Part shown: positions 1-8,963 of the stretch, piece after piece
Layout: each line of letters opens with the position of its first letter
How positions within the stretch are numbered: position 1 is the stretch's first letter
Program-made: the position numbers and the translations under genes
From: a virus
Length of the DNA stretch: 63,477 nucleotides
Strand: one strand, 5' to 3'
Virus record (IMG/VR): IMGVR_UViG_3300009528_000014
Span: 1 to 63,477 of that record
The notes under the pieces: generated by a model
Databases searched by the model: none
Told to the model about the DNA's origin: nothing
What the model saw: only the letters and a program-made list of their open reading frames with translations

Positions 1-532
1 CAAAATATAAAATTATAGGTTGTTTACCTTCATGCGCAGCCAATTCAAATCTAACTTTAGCCGAATTAAGAAATGTCAATGATGGATAACCTTTACATGG
101 ATTAAGAGCAACATCCCATTTGTTACAGGTTTCTTCAAATACACCTTGTTGTGCTTTTTTTTCAATAAATACTTCTGGATAATACGGTTGATTATCCCAT
201 CTATTTTTATGATAACTTGTAGCCCAATTTTTTATTTGTTGTTTTGCTATCCCAGATTCAGTTTCTACATCAGTTTCTCCATAAGCCGTACTCCCAATCG
301 TTTCTCTTTCGTGGTCAACAATAGCCTCAAATTCAAGTAACCCTTCCCACCTCGCCCATATCATTGCATTAACCACTTTTTTATAATGAGGCATATCGTT
401 TGTCATTCCCATTGCTACTAATTCATAATAGATTTCACGAATAGTTATATTACCCTCATAACCTTTAGTAACGGGAATTCCATTTTCAATAATCCATTGT
501 TTTGTAAATCTTGATTTAATGTTTTCTTTCAT
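1..532 (-). CDS. Toprim/topoisomerase-VI-A-like protein, N-terminal part (runs off the window)
   Basis: The gene starts with ATG at 532-530, overlapping the helicase stop (ATGA), and stays open for 177 codons to the window edge. The N-terminal segment reads like a TIREIYYELVAMG / NAMIWARWEGLL region, and a later CKGYPSLTFL segment is followed by KQPIILYF. This matches the order in phage and actinobacterial proteins with a winged-helix N-terminus and a Toprim (Spo11/TopoVI-A type) domain, where YF is normally followed by GDxDPSG. The last base before the edge is the first base of the next codon and is G, as expected for Gly. The remainder is probably the fragment at 63164-63477. Family assignment is by motif memory; the role in DNA metabolism is inferred from the adjoining helicase. 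Confidence 0.6.
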   Translation of the reverse strand, partial: MKENIKSRFTKQWIIENGIPVTKGYEGNITIREIYYELVAMGMTNDMPHYKKVVNAMIWARWEGLLEFEAIVDHERETIGSTAYGETDVETESGIAKQQIKNWATSYHKNRWDNQPYYPEVFIEKKAQQGVFEETCNKWDVALNPCKGYPSLTFLNSAKVRFELAAHEGKQPIILYF

Positions 533-3465
533 TTCTCCCCTTCCTCCGGTGGTTGACACAAATATTCTCTTTTGAATTTCTCTGGGCCCAATTCCTCGTT
601 AAGATGTTCCTTGAGATAGTCACCCCATAGTGCCTCATTTAAGAACCGGCTCGGCAACTGCGTCCTTGCCTTCCCGGTGAAGCCTATCCTTTCCTCTGCC
701 CGAGTAAACAATAATCTTTCCTTTGCCCGAGTAACCGCAACATAAAACAGTCGGCGCTCTTCCTCAATCAAATCCCTTTCGGTCTTTCTGGTTACGGGGA
801 ATGTCCCCTCCTCGCAACCGGGTATGATAACCACCGGCCACTCAAGACCCTTCGCGCAGTGGACAGTCATCAGGGATACCCTGTCCTCGTCCTTCTTGAT
901 TGAATCGGTCGCCTCTATCTGAACCACGCTGTCAAGGAACGACCTCAGGTCAGAGCCCTCTTCCCGCTCAAGGAAGTCGGGGATTTTATACTTCAGGAGC
1001 CAGTCCACGTTCTCAAGTCGTGTTTTAAGTTCCTGCTCCTTTAAGGAGTGAAGGAAACACCCCTGAGTCTCCAAAGACTTATTGATAAACTTCTCCACCA
1101 GGGCATCAACGGACAGGTTCTTTAGATCCTCTTCCCATCCGTAGACCTCCAGTACCTTCGCTGTCAGGGTAGGCTCTATTGATTTAAAGAGGCTCATCCC
1201 CTCTTCTATGGCGATTGACTTCATGGTCTGGAGCTCAACCTTGTCTATGAGCAGATGGGAAATTTTCAGTATCCGCTCCATTATATAGTCATCATCTGGG
1301 TTCAGGATAGTCCTTAAATAAAGCATAATCTCCCTTATTTCAGACCGGTCCCAGAAGCTATCCCTTGAGATAACTTGATAGGGGATGTCCTTCAGAACCT
1401 CCCGGAACTTGTCAATCTGGCTGTTCGTCCGGGTCAGGATGGCTATATCCTTGTATTTATAGCCCTTTTGCTCAATAAACGCCTTTATTTGCCCCTCAAT
1501 GTATGAAACCTCGGAATCCCCGTTATCTGCCACGTATAGCCCAAAGCTCGCTTCTGTAGGGGCTTCTCGCGTGGGTTTGATGATTTTATCCGCCCTTTCC
1601 TTATTATGGGCTATAAGGTTGTTAGCCAACCGGCAGATTTCGGGGACTGAGCGATAGTTATACTCAAGGTTTATAGTCTCTAAATCGGGGTGTCTTTCCT
1701 TGTATTTCATAATATATTCTATACTTGTGCCACGGAAACAATTATGGGTTATTATTCCATTGGCAATTATATGAGGAACACCTTCAATAACCAAATCAAT
1801 GAACTCGGTATCACACTTGATTTTCTCAATCTTATAAATTGTATCCTGTGAAAATTTATTTTCATCAAAGGTAGGAATAATCATACCTTCTACTAATTGA
1901 GTGGCAGGCATTATCTTATACCCATTCCCCGCAATCGATGCTTTGTGTTCGTAAAGAGTGTAATACCCCCGATTTTTCAATTCCTCAAGCAAACGATCCG
2001 ACTTCTGATATAGAACCGATGAGATGGAATTACATGAACGAAGTCGATAATAATCTCCTCGTTTTTTTGCTCCATGATGTACCATGATTTCACTCGCGAT
2101 AGCAGTTTCACAAATTAACTCATTTCCATTCTTTGTTCCAGAAATGATATTTACTTTAATTCTTTTCTTCCTTTCTTCACCTTGCACACAACAATGAGGA
2201 AATGAAAAATCATAACCCCTGTTCTTTAACAATTTAAGACCGCTATCCCCAAAGTCTCGGAATATTTTTAAGTGAGCTCTGTCGGGAAGTGCCATTTTTC
2301 GCCTTTGTTCAAAAACACGGGTTGGAATTTTGTATTTTAGAGATAATAATTCTTCTTGGAGAATAGCTTCCCACGATTGTTCATAATGGTCAATAAGCCA
2401 TATCTTATCTGCGTGTTCGCTTCGCATACGTTTATGAATAAAACCACAGTTGTCAAATCGGGATTGGGTGCCTGAGGTTGTCCCAATCCTAAATCCATAA
2501 CCTTCACGATACATCAGATAAACGAAATACCCAGGCATATTCCTTGGTATTTTAACGATAGCAAGATGATCGCCAGTAACTATTAATTCTCGCCCTTTCT
2601 TTGTCATTATTTTTATTGCGTTGTGAGGTTTGGAAATAACTTTTTTTAATATTCTATCTTTGTAAAGTTTTCTCCCTTTATTAGAAAATATTCGTTGTCC
2701 TACTTCTAAATCTTCAATGTTGATTTTACCTTCAGGAGTCAGTATCTCCGTTCCTTTTTTTATGCAATACACGTTCTGATCAGGATCACCTACAACAAAG
2801 GTATTCTCTATGGCGAGAGTCCGGCACATCTTATCTTCGAGCGAAGCCACGTCATGGAACTCATCATAAAATATGTATCCGTACCGGTTACGGTAGTACT
2901 CAAGGACTTCCGGGTGTTCGTTGAGTACCTGAACCGCAAGCGACAGAATCATATCGAAATCTACGGCGTTGAACTTCTTGAGGCGCCGACGGTATTTAGA
3001 GTCAATGTTCCTCATTTCAACTGCCTCTTTATAACTGCCCTGGGACTCCCCTATTGCATAGAAATGAAGCATTTTCTTAATGCTGACCTTATGCTTCCCC
3101 TCTGCTATTATGCCCTCAAGGATGTCCCTCTTGTCAAACGGGTCGTAGATACTGAAGGTTTCGCTCAGCCCTATCTTATCGTGCCACTTCCTCAGTATCG
3201 AAAGACAAAAGGAATGGGATGTCCCTATGGTCATCTTCTTCATTGTCTCATCATCAGTGAGCTTCTTTATGCGCTCCTTCATCTCCCCGGCAGCCTTCCG
3301 GGTAAAGGTAATGCAGAGTATCCTCAAGGGCGAGATACCTTCGTTTAGAAGTCTCTTTGCCCGATTGGTCAGCACGAGGGTCTTACCGCTTCCGGGTACT
3401 GCAAGTATCAGTATATTCCGGGAATTACTTGAAATTGCCTGCAATTGCTGGTCGTTTAGATTCAT
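529..3465 (-). CDS. UvrD/PcrA-family superfamily 1 DNA helicase interrupted by an intein
   Basis: ATP-dependent 3'-5' DNA helicase of the UvrD/Rep/PcrA type. Visible motifs: Walker A VPGSGKT (residues 23-29), motif Ia TFTRKAAGEM, Walker B FYDEFHDV near 199-206 (DEFH rather than the usual DEQD), motif III GDPDQNVY (226-233), and C-terminal motif VI VAVTRAKERLL. Motif III is split by a 342-residue intein (residues 234-575); splicing would restore NVY-CFRGTS and give a 636-residue helicase, close to the family's usual 650-720. The start ATG at 3465 has AAAGGAGCA upstream. It ends in an ATGA overlap with the Toprim-like gene, so the two are probably co-translated. Likely role: phage DNA replication or recombination. 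Confidence 0.9.
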   Translation of the reverse strand: MNLNDQQLQAISSNSRNILILAVPGSGKTLVLTNRAKRLLNEGISPLRILCITFTRKAAGEMKERIKKLTDDETMKKMTIGTSHSFCLSILRKWHDKIGLSETFSIYDPFDKRDILEGIIAEGKHKVSIKKMLHFYAIGESQGSYKEAVEMRNIDSKYRRRLKKFNAVDFDMILSLAVQVLNEHPEVLEYYRNRYGYIFYDEFHDVASLEDKMCRTLAIENTFVVGDPDQNVYCIKKGTEILTPEGKINIEDLEVGQRIFSNKGRKLYKDRILKKVISKPHNAIKIMTKKGRELIVTGDHLAIVKIPRNMPGYFVYLMYREGYGFRIGTTSGTQSRFDNCGFIHKRMRSEHADKIWLIDHYEQSWEAILQEELLSLKYKIPTRVFEQRRKMALPDRAHLKIFRDFGDSGLKLLKNRGYDFSFPHCCVQGEERKKRIKVNIISGTKNGNELICETAIASEIMVHHGAKKRGDYYRLRSCNSISSVLYQKSDRLLEELKNRGYYTLYEHKASIAGNGYKIMPATQLVEGMIIPTFDENKFSQDTIYKIEKIKCDTEFIDLVIEGVPHIIANGIITHNCFRGTSIEYIMKYKERHPDLETINLEYNYRSVPEICRLANNLIAHNKERADKIIKPTREAPTEASFGLYVADNGDSEVSYIEGQIKAFIEQKGYKYKDIAILTRTNSQIDKFREVLKDIPYQVISRDSFWDRSEIREIMLYLRTILNPDDDYIMERILKISHLLIDKVELQTMKSIAIEEGMSLFKSIEPTLTAKVLEVYGWEEDLKNLSVDALVEKFINKSLETQGCFLHSLKEQELKTRLENVDWLLKYKIPDFLEREEGSDLRSFLDSVVQIEATDSIKKDEDRVSLMTVHCAKGLEWPVVIIPGCEEGTFPVTRKTERDLIEEERRLFYVAVTRAKERLLFTRAEERIGFTGKARTQLPSRFLNEALWGDYLKEHLNEELGPEKFKREYLCQPPEEGEK
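1741..2766 (-). other. Intein in the UvrD-family helicase (motif III)
   Basis: In-frame insertion of 342 residues beginning with Cys (CIKKGTEIL, splicing block A), a TGDHL block B around residue 65-69 of the intein, and ending in IITHN followed by an extein Cys (block G plus +1 nucleophile). It interrupts the conserved DPDQ-x-x-Y / FRG motif exactly, a typical active-site insertion. The central part, with VYLMYREGYGFRIG and several Cys/His residues, shows no clear LAGLIDADG motif. Its beginning is weakly reminiscent of a GIY-YIG-type start, but I cannot assign the endonuclease class. All splicing residues are present, so it is probably splicing-competent. Confidence 0.9.
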
Positions 3466-3809
3466 TGCTCCTTTACCTTCTCCCCCTCTTTTACCGTTCT
3501 CAAGTCGGGCTCTTTGGGCTCTTTGGGTTCCTTATTAAATTCGATTCTTTTTTTAATATCAAATCTATCCATTATTTTTATAATATCTTTTAATGTTGCA
3601 AAAAATGATTCTTCAGATGAGGAACAACAAACTTCTTTATTTTTATCTCTTTCTCTTGTCCACATCCACCACCTATTCCCATCCGTGTTTATTCCTAAGT
3701 CCCAATCATTCTTATGTAAATGCTGTTTTAATCTTGTAGTAAGACTAAATATCATAGAAATTATATACATACTTAAAAATAAAACAAAACAACACATCAT
3801 TAATATCAT
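3462..3809 (-). CDS. Small membrane-anchored protein of unknown function
   Basis: 115 residues. An N-terminal hydrophobic segment (about residues 2-24, Met/Leu/Ile/Phe rich with two Cys) is followed by a charged cytoplasmic region ending in KEPKEPKEPD repeats. GGAGAAT lies 5 bases before the ATG. It sits between the BCS1-like ATPase and the helicase, and its TGA overlaps the helicase ATG. No family recognised. It could tether a partner to the membrane, as the neighbouring ATPase also has an N-terminal membrane segment. Confidence 0.6.
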   Translation of the reverse strand: MILMMCCFVLFLSMYIISMIFSLTTRLKQHLHKNDWDLGINTDGNRWWMWTRERDKNKEVCCSSSEESFFATLKDIIKIMDRFDIKKRIEFNKEPKEPKEPDLRTVKEGEKVKEQ

Positions 3810-3812
3810 TAT

Positions 3813-5018
3813 TTATTCTCCTTTTTTTTTTAAAAAAGTATTTATAATATATTTACTGGAATATCCCATCAGCATTGCTTGTTGAAGGTCGGCTATCGTA
3901 GTATTGTCCACCACACTCGTATTGTCCGGTATTTTGGTATCCTGATAAAATGCGTCCATAAATGCTTTGAATGTTTCCATGGAAACATAACCTATATGTA
4001 CCGTGAGGTCTATCCTTCCGGGACGTGTTATTGAGCCATCTAATTTGTCAAAATGATTGGTAGTGGTTATAAGAATACGCCCATGGGTATCCGCGATTCC
4101 GTCTATGTTGTTAAGAATATCGCTGATGTTAGTTGGGTCAAACAAAAGTTGGAGGTCTGGGGGATTATTATTTTCATTTTTTCTAAGACATGTACTCTGA
4201 TTTGTATCTATATCCTCTATAACTAAAATTACATTTTCCGGTAATAATGGTATGGCTACGTCAAGATAAATCATTTTACATGCAGATAATATATAAATAT
4301 CCCTGTTAAGATAAGAAGCCACAGCCTTAATTAAACTGGTTTTGCCCGTGCCCGGGTTTCCTTCTAAACAAATGCCAAGCCTATATGGTATGCCATGTTT
4401 CAAATACCACTCCTCTTTTTTAGTAAAATTGTTAAAAGTATCAATAATTAAATCTTTCTTGGATTGCTCAATAAACACGGAATCCCAGGGTCTTTTATGT
4501 TGACTCTGAGTTAGTCTCCACGTTTCAGTTTTAAATGTGTATACCTTTATCTTATCCGGGTCTTTATTTTCCATCTCGCGTATAATATCATTAAATATAC
4601 TATGACTTCTGCCGAGTTTTGTTATCGTTAATTTTTCTTTATCATGGAAATCTCTTGACTCTATCTCTGCTAATGACAACAATAAAGGATTTAAAAACTT
4701 ATTTTTATAGAACAGGATGTGAGTTCCGGTACCCATACCTTTCTGCTGTATTTCATCTCCCCATCGACCGTTTCTTAATTTTATGACCCTGAACTTTTTT
4801 GAATATTTATTAACATCAACCCATCTCATAAATAAATGAAAAATCTCATTTGAACTGGTCAGTTCTAATTTGGTTGTAACACGTTTTTTAAAAAATTTAA
4901 GTATCGATGCTGGAACATTCCGTAATAGGTATGTGAGTATACCCAATCCATACAAAGATAACATGCCTGACACAACTTGATTCTGTTCAGATAATTTTAA
5001 TATTGAGGGAATATCCAT
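3813..5018 (-). CDS. BCS1-like AAA ATPase with N-terminal membrane anchor
   Basis: 401 residues. A hydrophobic segment at about 16-34 is followed by a BCS1-type linker and a C-terminal AAA module: Walker A EGNPGTGKTS (219-228), Walker B VILVIEDID (263-271), sensor ITTTNHFDKLD and the arginine-finger region RPGRIDLTVHIG. This is the architecture of mitochondrial BCS1 (a translocase of folded proteins) and of BCS1-like ATPases known in large phages and bacteria, where the substrate is unknown. ATPase activity is well supported; the cellular role is not. The stop lies 3 bases from the next gene. Such proteins in defence loci sense or kill infected cells; here the gene is embedded in a phage replication operon. 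Confidence 0.85.
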   Translation of the reverse strand: MDIPSILKLSEQNQVVSGMLSLYGLGILTYLLRNVPASILKFFKKRVTTKLELTSSNEIFHLFMRWVDVNKYSKKFRVIKLRNGRWGDEIQQKGMGTGTHILFYKNKFLNPLLLSLAEIESRDFHDKEKLTITKLGRSHSIFNDIIREMENKDPDKIKVYTFKTETWRLTQSQHKRPWDSVFIEQSKKDLIIDTFNNFTKKEEWYLKHGIPYRLGICLEGNPGTGKTSLIKAVASYLNRDIYILSACKMIYLDVAIPLLPENVILVIEDIDTNQSTCLRKNENNNPPDLQLLFDPTNISDILNNIDGIADTHGRILITTTNHFDKLDGSITRPGRIDLTVHIGYVSMETFKAFMDAFYQDTKIPDNTSVVDNTTIADLQQAMLMGYSSKYIINTFLKKKGE

Positions 5019-5030
5019 TTACTATCCTTT

Positions 5031-5288
5031 TTAATCGCACAACAGTTCCCATGCCTTCCCGGAACTCAGGCTACTGGGAATCTTTTTTATTATTTCATAA
5101 CACCCGGGGCCTATTCTTTTTAAATACCCCAACCTTGTGAATTGATTTCTGTAATTATTCATGGTGTCTATATGGTAATATTCTTTAAGGCAGATTTTAG
5201 TCATAAATTCATATTTCAAAACAGCATTTTTTTCTTTTAACTTATTTATTATAATCACCAGTCTTTCCCATGTGGTTACATTTTTCAT
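5031..5288 (-). CDS. Small winged-helix-like protein
   Basis: 85 residues. The pattern of a helical N-terminus, then MNNYRNQFTRLGYLKRIGPGCYEIIKKIP, resembles the recognition helix and wing of a small DNA-binding winged helix (recognition helix followed by a YLKRIGPGCYEI beta wing). No named family recognised. ATG at 5288 follows GGAGAAAGCC and overlaps the end of the upstream gene. DNA binding is inferred from the pattern only. Confidence 0.55.
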   Translation of the reverse strand: MKNVTTWERLVIIINKLKEKNAVLKYEFMTKICLKEYYHIDTMNNYRNQFTRLGYLKRIGPGCYEIIKKIPSSLSSGKAWELLCD

Positions 5289-5470
5289 GGCTTTCTCCTC
5301 CCGATTTTTATAATACCCAGTTCGATTTCTCTTGCGAAATATTCCTTTAAAGTTTTCATCGTATACCCTGCGGATAATTTTGAGATAATGTAATACTCAA
5401 GTTTACTCTTGCAGTAAACATCACTATCGAAGGTTATTAATAATTTGCCTGTTTGAAACTGACTGGACAT
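5285..5470 (-). CDS. Hypothetical small protein
   Basis: 61 residues, ATG with AAGGATAATA upstream. Mixed alpha/beta composition with a basic C-terminal tail (IKIGRRKP). No domain recognised. Overlaps its downstream neighbour by four bases, indicating translational coupling in the same operon. Confidence 0.5.
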   Translation of the reverse strand: MSSQFQTGKLLITFDSDVYCKSKLEYYIISKLSAGYTMKTLKEYFAREIELGIIKIGRRKP

Positions 5471-5478
5471 TATTATCC

Positions 5479-5676
5479 TTAATAATCCTCTGGTAAATCC
5501 CCCATTTTTTTAATGGCGTCAAATATAGTAACCCCACCAGTAAACGATGTCCTCATGCTTGAGATGTGATATTCTTTCCGTACCTTATCGTAGCCTATAA
5601 AAACCCCCTCTTCCTCATTCTCTGCCTCTTTCGCTATCTTCTTTAGTCCTGCATGTAATCTTTTTGTATCATCCAT
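5479..5676 (-). CDS. Hypothetical small protein
   Basis: 65 residues; the ATG follows AAAGGGGTAAATA. Charged N-terminus (KRLHAGLKKIAKEAENEEEG) followed by a short beta-rich part. No family recognised. It lies in the operon between the YopX gene and two other small genes. Confidence 0.5.
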   Translation of the reverse strand: MDDTKRLHAGLKKIAKEAENEEEGVFIGYDKVRKEYHISSMRTSFTGGVTIFDAIKKMGDLPEDY

Positions 5677-5679
5677 TAT

Positions 5680-6033
5680 TTACCCCTTTAACAGTTCTGG
5701 GTTAGAATGCATGTTGCCGATTCTTTCTATCCAATTACTTGTGTCTTGTATTTTTCTAAGCGACCACTCATGCCCCTCCTTATTTACAACAGCAAATCTG
5801 AATCGTTCATTGTTCCATTTAACTTTATATATGCCTATTTTATCATCGCCCCAAGTCTGCCGTTCTTCTGTTTTTATTATATCCCCCTCGTATACCTCTT
5901 TTTTGCTCTTGTCTTTTAAGCCGGTGTATTGCATTTCAGGTTTCCATAACATTGATAATTCACTTCCAACTTCAAAAGGACCTATCATTTTATTATTTTC
6001 TTTATCCCAAGCCCTGAATTTATTCTCTCTCAC
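5680..6033 (-). CDS. YopX family protein
   Basis: 117 residues. Begins MRENKFRAWDKENNKMIG and continues with MQYTGLKDKSKKEVYEGDIIK, then a beta-strand-rich VKWNNERFRF segment. This is the classic YopX layout (KFRAWD...; QYTGLkDknGkeIyEGDI). YopX proteins are widespread in phage early regions, including SPbeta, and have no established function. Full length for the family. Ends 3 bases before the next gene. Confidence 0.9.
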   Translation of the reverse strand: MRENKFRAWDKENNKMIGPFEVGSELSMLWKPEMQYTGLKDKSKKEVYEGDIIKTEERQTWGDDKIGIYKVKWNNERFRFAVVNKEGHEWSLRKIQDTSNWIERIGNMHSNPELLKG

Positions 6034-6311
6034 TTCCTCATCCTCCTCTGCATTGACTTCGCTAACTTTTTCGCCTTTTTCTTCTTTGCCCTAATCTTCT
6101 TTGCATTAAAGTAGCCCACCTTGGGTAGAGATACCTCCGATGTCTTTGACTCTCGACCAAATCCGAACCAAGAGAGCACTGCCCAAATATAGCTCGAGAA
6201 TAATCCGGGGGAGGACTTTCTCTCATTCCGACCTCTTACATCCTTGCTCCGCTTCTTTCTTATTTTGAAATCCTGTTTTTCTTTATCGTATAGTATTATT
6301 TTTTTCATCAT
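6030..6311 (-). CDS. Very basic hypothetical protein
   Basis: 93 residues, strongly Lys/Arg rich at both ends (KIRKKRSKDVRGRNERK and the C-terminal KKIRAKKKKAKKLAKSMQRR), with a short hydrophobic middle around SYIWAVLSWFGFG. The charge suggests nucleic-acid binding, but no fold is recognisable. Four-base overlaps on both sides place it in a translationally coupled run of genes. Confidence 0.5.
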   Translation of the reverse strand: MMKKIILYDKEKQDFKIRKKRSKDVRGRNERKSSPGLFSSYIWAVLSWFGFGRESKTSEVSLPKVGYFNAKKIRAKKKKAKKLAKSMQRRMRK

Positions 6312-6727
6312 TTACCCTTCAACTTAAATTCTTCTATCCACGACTGCTTGATATTACCGACTTTAACATTGATGGATTTATCAACAAGCTCATCAATGTT
6401 AGTAATCTTTATGCCAAACAATGCTGATGGGGTAGGGGGAATGTTATTTACTATTCCTTCCACTCCTTTACAATTCCCCTTTACAAATATTACCTCATTC
6501 CCTATCTTAAAATTATCCTCTCCTCTTCCTCCATTTTCTTCCTTAATCTTTAAATTCCCTTCGCAGAAATGCTTAAGGAAAGCCATAAAACTCGAAGCAC
6601 AATTCTTAGGTCTGCATTCTGGATCTTGTTTCTCTATCCATTCGTGGAATTTATCTTGTAAGAATTTTCTATCACTAAAAAACAAATCTTTTAAATCAGT
6701 TTTGAATCCAGCCTTGAAGGCACCCAT
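6308..6727 (-). CDS. Hypothetical protein with a KOW/SH3-like segment
   Basis: 139 residues. The C-terminal half (FKIGNEVIFVKGNCKGVEGIVNNI ... NVKVGN) looks like a small beta-barrel of the KOW/SH3 type. The N-terminal half is helical with a Cys pair around ECRPKNC. No named family. Sits between a basic protein and a small gene in the operon. Function unknown. Confidence 0.5.
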   Translation of the reverse strand: MGAFKAGFKTDLKDLFFSDRKFLQDKFHEWIEKQDPECRPKNCASSFMAFLKHFCEGNLKIKEENGGRGEDNFKIGNEVIFVKGNCKGVEGIVNNIPPTPSALFGIKITNIDELVDKSINVKVGNIKQSWIEEFKLKGK

Positions 6728-6729
6728 CT

Positions 6730-7107
6730 TTAGTTCTTCCTTTGTAATTGCTTCAGTTTTCTTTCAAACTCTTTATTACTTATCCCGCCCTCAGCCAACC
6801 TATCCACCTTGTCCAGATAAGCTTCAGCCTCTTTAAACTCCTTCTTGATTCTTAAGTCCTCTCTTACATCTTGAAAAAATTCCACAACCTCGTTGTCTGT
6901 TTTGAATTTCATCCTTGTTTGATTACCCGACGGATAAGGGAAAAACACCTTCCATATATTTCGCTTCACAAAATAACAAATACTGTAAGTAGTGTCTCCA
7001 ACCTCAACAAGAATATGCGGAACGCACTGATTAGAAAGCCTTGATTTACCGTTAAGAACGGTTTCCATCTTAACTACTTTTTCCATCACAAAATCGTTTA
7101 ACCTCAT
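6730..7107 (-). CDS. Hypothetical protein
   Basis: 125 residues from ATG 7107, preferred because GGAGACAGAGAA lies just upstream; a longer reading frame to 7149 would overlap the ATPase stop. Contains VPHILVEVGDTTYSICYF and FPYPSGNQTRMKF, a probable small alpha/beta fold, then a charged helical C-terminus. No family recognised. Directly downstream of the Rad50-like ATPase gene. Confidence 0.5.
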   Translation of the reverse strand: MRLNDFVMEKVVKMETVLNGKSRLSNQCVPHILVEVGDTTYSICYFVKRNIWKVFFPYPSGNQTRMKFKTDNEVVEFFQDVREDLRIKKEFKEAEAYLDKVDRLAEGGISNKEFERKLKQLQRKN

Positions 7108-7130
7108 TTCTCTGTCTCCTCTCCTTTTTT

Positions 7131-8963
7131 TTATTTTCCCATTACCCATGTCTGATAGTATTCAGCATGGCATTCCTGAATACATCCCGCCATGATAAGA
7201 TTGTCTATTTTTTTCTTGTCTACGAACTTACAGCAGGCATCTATAAATGCGACCCTGTGGTCATCATCCACTGCCTCGATATTGTCAACCAGTAAGACCT
7301 TCAGTTTCGGCTCCTGCTGAAGGATAAGGGCGACCATTATAGCCACTCCGAACAGAGCTTTCTCGCCGTTCGAGAGGGCATGGTAGGGCACGAAGCAGTC
7401 GTTCGCTTTCTGCCACCCGAACTGGAATATCGCCTTCCCGGTCAGCTCGTCCTCGAGCTTGAATTTAATGTTTTTGTTTACGTCAATCTCCTTCAGGAGC
7501 TGATTTATAGTGGCGGTGTAGGGCTTCAAAATAGCCTTTATTATATCCCCGAGTATTCCGTCCTTACCCACGACATCTTGTAAACTCTTAATCGCATCGA
7601 GGCGGGCTTCCATTTTCACACGCTTCAACTTTATGTTTGCCTGTAAAGTCTCGGCTACCTGGATTTTTATTTTCTGCTCGAGTTCTGCCTTTAAGTCCTC
7701 AAGGATTTTACTGATTGAGCCTTCCTGTTCTTTGAGTTCATCGTTGGATACTGGCTTACTGAGGTTCTTCATTTTCTCTTGCAGTTCCTTCAGTTGTTTC
7801 GTCCAGTCCTCGTTATTATATGCGAGTCCTTCCATCCTTTCATACTTGTCAAGTTCCTCATTCCTTGCTTTTAGTTCCTCTTTCACTTCCTGCAAGCTCT
7901 CTTCTATTTTGGGTCGTTCGCTCTTGCGTTTTTGAAGCTCCTCACACTTGATTCCAATGGGACACTGACCGCCGATAACGCTTAATTCAAGTTCCATTTC
8001 GATTATTGCTTTATTAATCTTATATACGCCTTCCTTCACATCTTTCATCTTCACGGTATATTCCTCGAAGGTTATATCCGGGTCAAATTCTTTGGGGAGC
8101 TCGCTAATCCTCTTTAAAATTACTTCAATGTCTTTATTTGTGGTTTCATACAGTTCCCCGGCTCCCCTGTTCCTCTCCATCTCGGCGCTCAGTTTACGCA
8201 GTTCATTCTCGTTCCGCGCTATCTCGGTCTTCAGGGATGGAATGGTCTTGGAGGTCAGATCCTCTTCTTTCTTTTCCTCTATACTTTCAGAGGCTCCCAC
8301 GTTCCCCCGGATCTCGGATGAAGCCTCATTTTTTTCTGTCCGTAGATATTCAAGGATAACTTCAAGGTTGTCTTTAGCGGTCAGGAGCTCGTCCCAGTCC
8401 TCCTCTGTTTGCTTAATAATATCCTCGCACTCTTTTTTCGCATCGCCGATAAGACCCTCGGTATCTTTTTTCATCTTGTCAAATATCTTTTTCTTATCCC
8501 ATCCGACCTCTTTACATTTCCAGAAGAAGAAATTCCTGAATTCTGTATCAGTCATGTTTATAAACGAGTTCAGGTCAAACATCATGGGGAACGAGCCGAC
8601 GAGGTTTTTTATCCGCGCCTCGTAGTCCTTGGAGGTCTGTTCGTCCTCTTTCGGCAGGACGGATACCCCCATCCCAACCGAGCCCTTCCTGTCGCGTTTG
8701 TATACCCTCTTAATCTCACTTACGGTATCGCCATCCTTTACTGTTATAGACACCGATCCCTGGTTCCCGTGAATGTGCTCCATGACCGAGTTCGGCTTCT
8801 TTCCGATTTCGCTATCGTATCCGGTAATGGCGATTTCAACTGTCTTTAACATTCCGGTCTTACCAGAACCGTTGGGCCCGATGATTACGACCTTGCTTGT
8901 AAGATCTAACTCCTTTTTTCCTTTACCCTTTAAATTAGTCGACTTGACTTTTAGAATCTGCAT
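7131..8963 (-). CDS. SbcC/Rad50-like AAA ATPase with coiled coil
   Basis: 610 residues. Walker A GPNGSGKT at 29-36, a long charged coiled coil on both sides of a CPIGIKC zinc-hook-like turn (about residue 330; spacing CX5C instead of the usual CXXC), then the ABC signature LSNGEKALFGVA and Walker B LKVLLVDNIEAVDD (Asn instead of the usual Glu after Asp). This is the SMC/Rad50/RecF head arrangement. Such ATPases tether or resect DNA ends with an SbcD/Mre11 nuclease, but no such nuclease is recognisable next to it. RBS AAAGGAGAAAC precedes the ATG. Confidence 0.85.
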   Translation of the reverse strand: MQILKVKSTNLKGKGKKELDLTSKVVIIGPNGSGKTGMLKTVEIAITGYDSEIGKKPNSVMEHIHGNQGSVSITVKDGDTVSEIKRVYKRDRKGSVGMGVSVLPKEDEQTSKDYEARIKNLVGSFPMMFDLNSFINMTDTEFRNFFFWKCKEVGWDKKKIFDKMKKDTEGLIGDAKKECEDIIKQTEEDWDELLTAKDNLEVILEYLRTEKNEASSEIRGNVGASESIEEKKEEDLTSKTIPSLKTEIARNENELRKLSAEMERNRGAGELYETTNKDIEVILKRISELPKEFDPDITFEEYTVKMKDVKEGVYKINKAIIEMELELSVIGGQCPIGIKCEELQKRKSERPKIEESLQEVKEELKARNEELDKYERMEGLAYNNEDWTKQLKELQEKMKNLSKPVSNDELKEQEGSISKILEDLKAELEQKIKIQVAETLQANIKLKRVKMEARLDAIKSLQDVVGKDGILGDIIKAILKPYTATINQLLKEIDVNKNIKFKLEDELTGKAIFQFGWQKANDCFVPYHALSNGEKALFGVAIMVALILQQEPKLKVLLVDNIEAVDDDHRVAFIDACCKFVDKKKIDNLIMAGCIQECHAEYYQTWVMGK

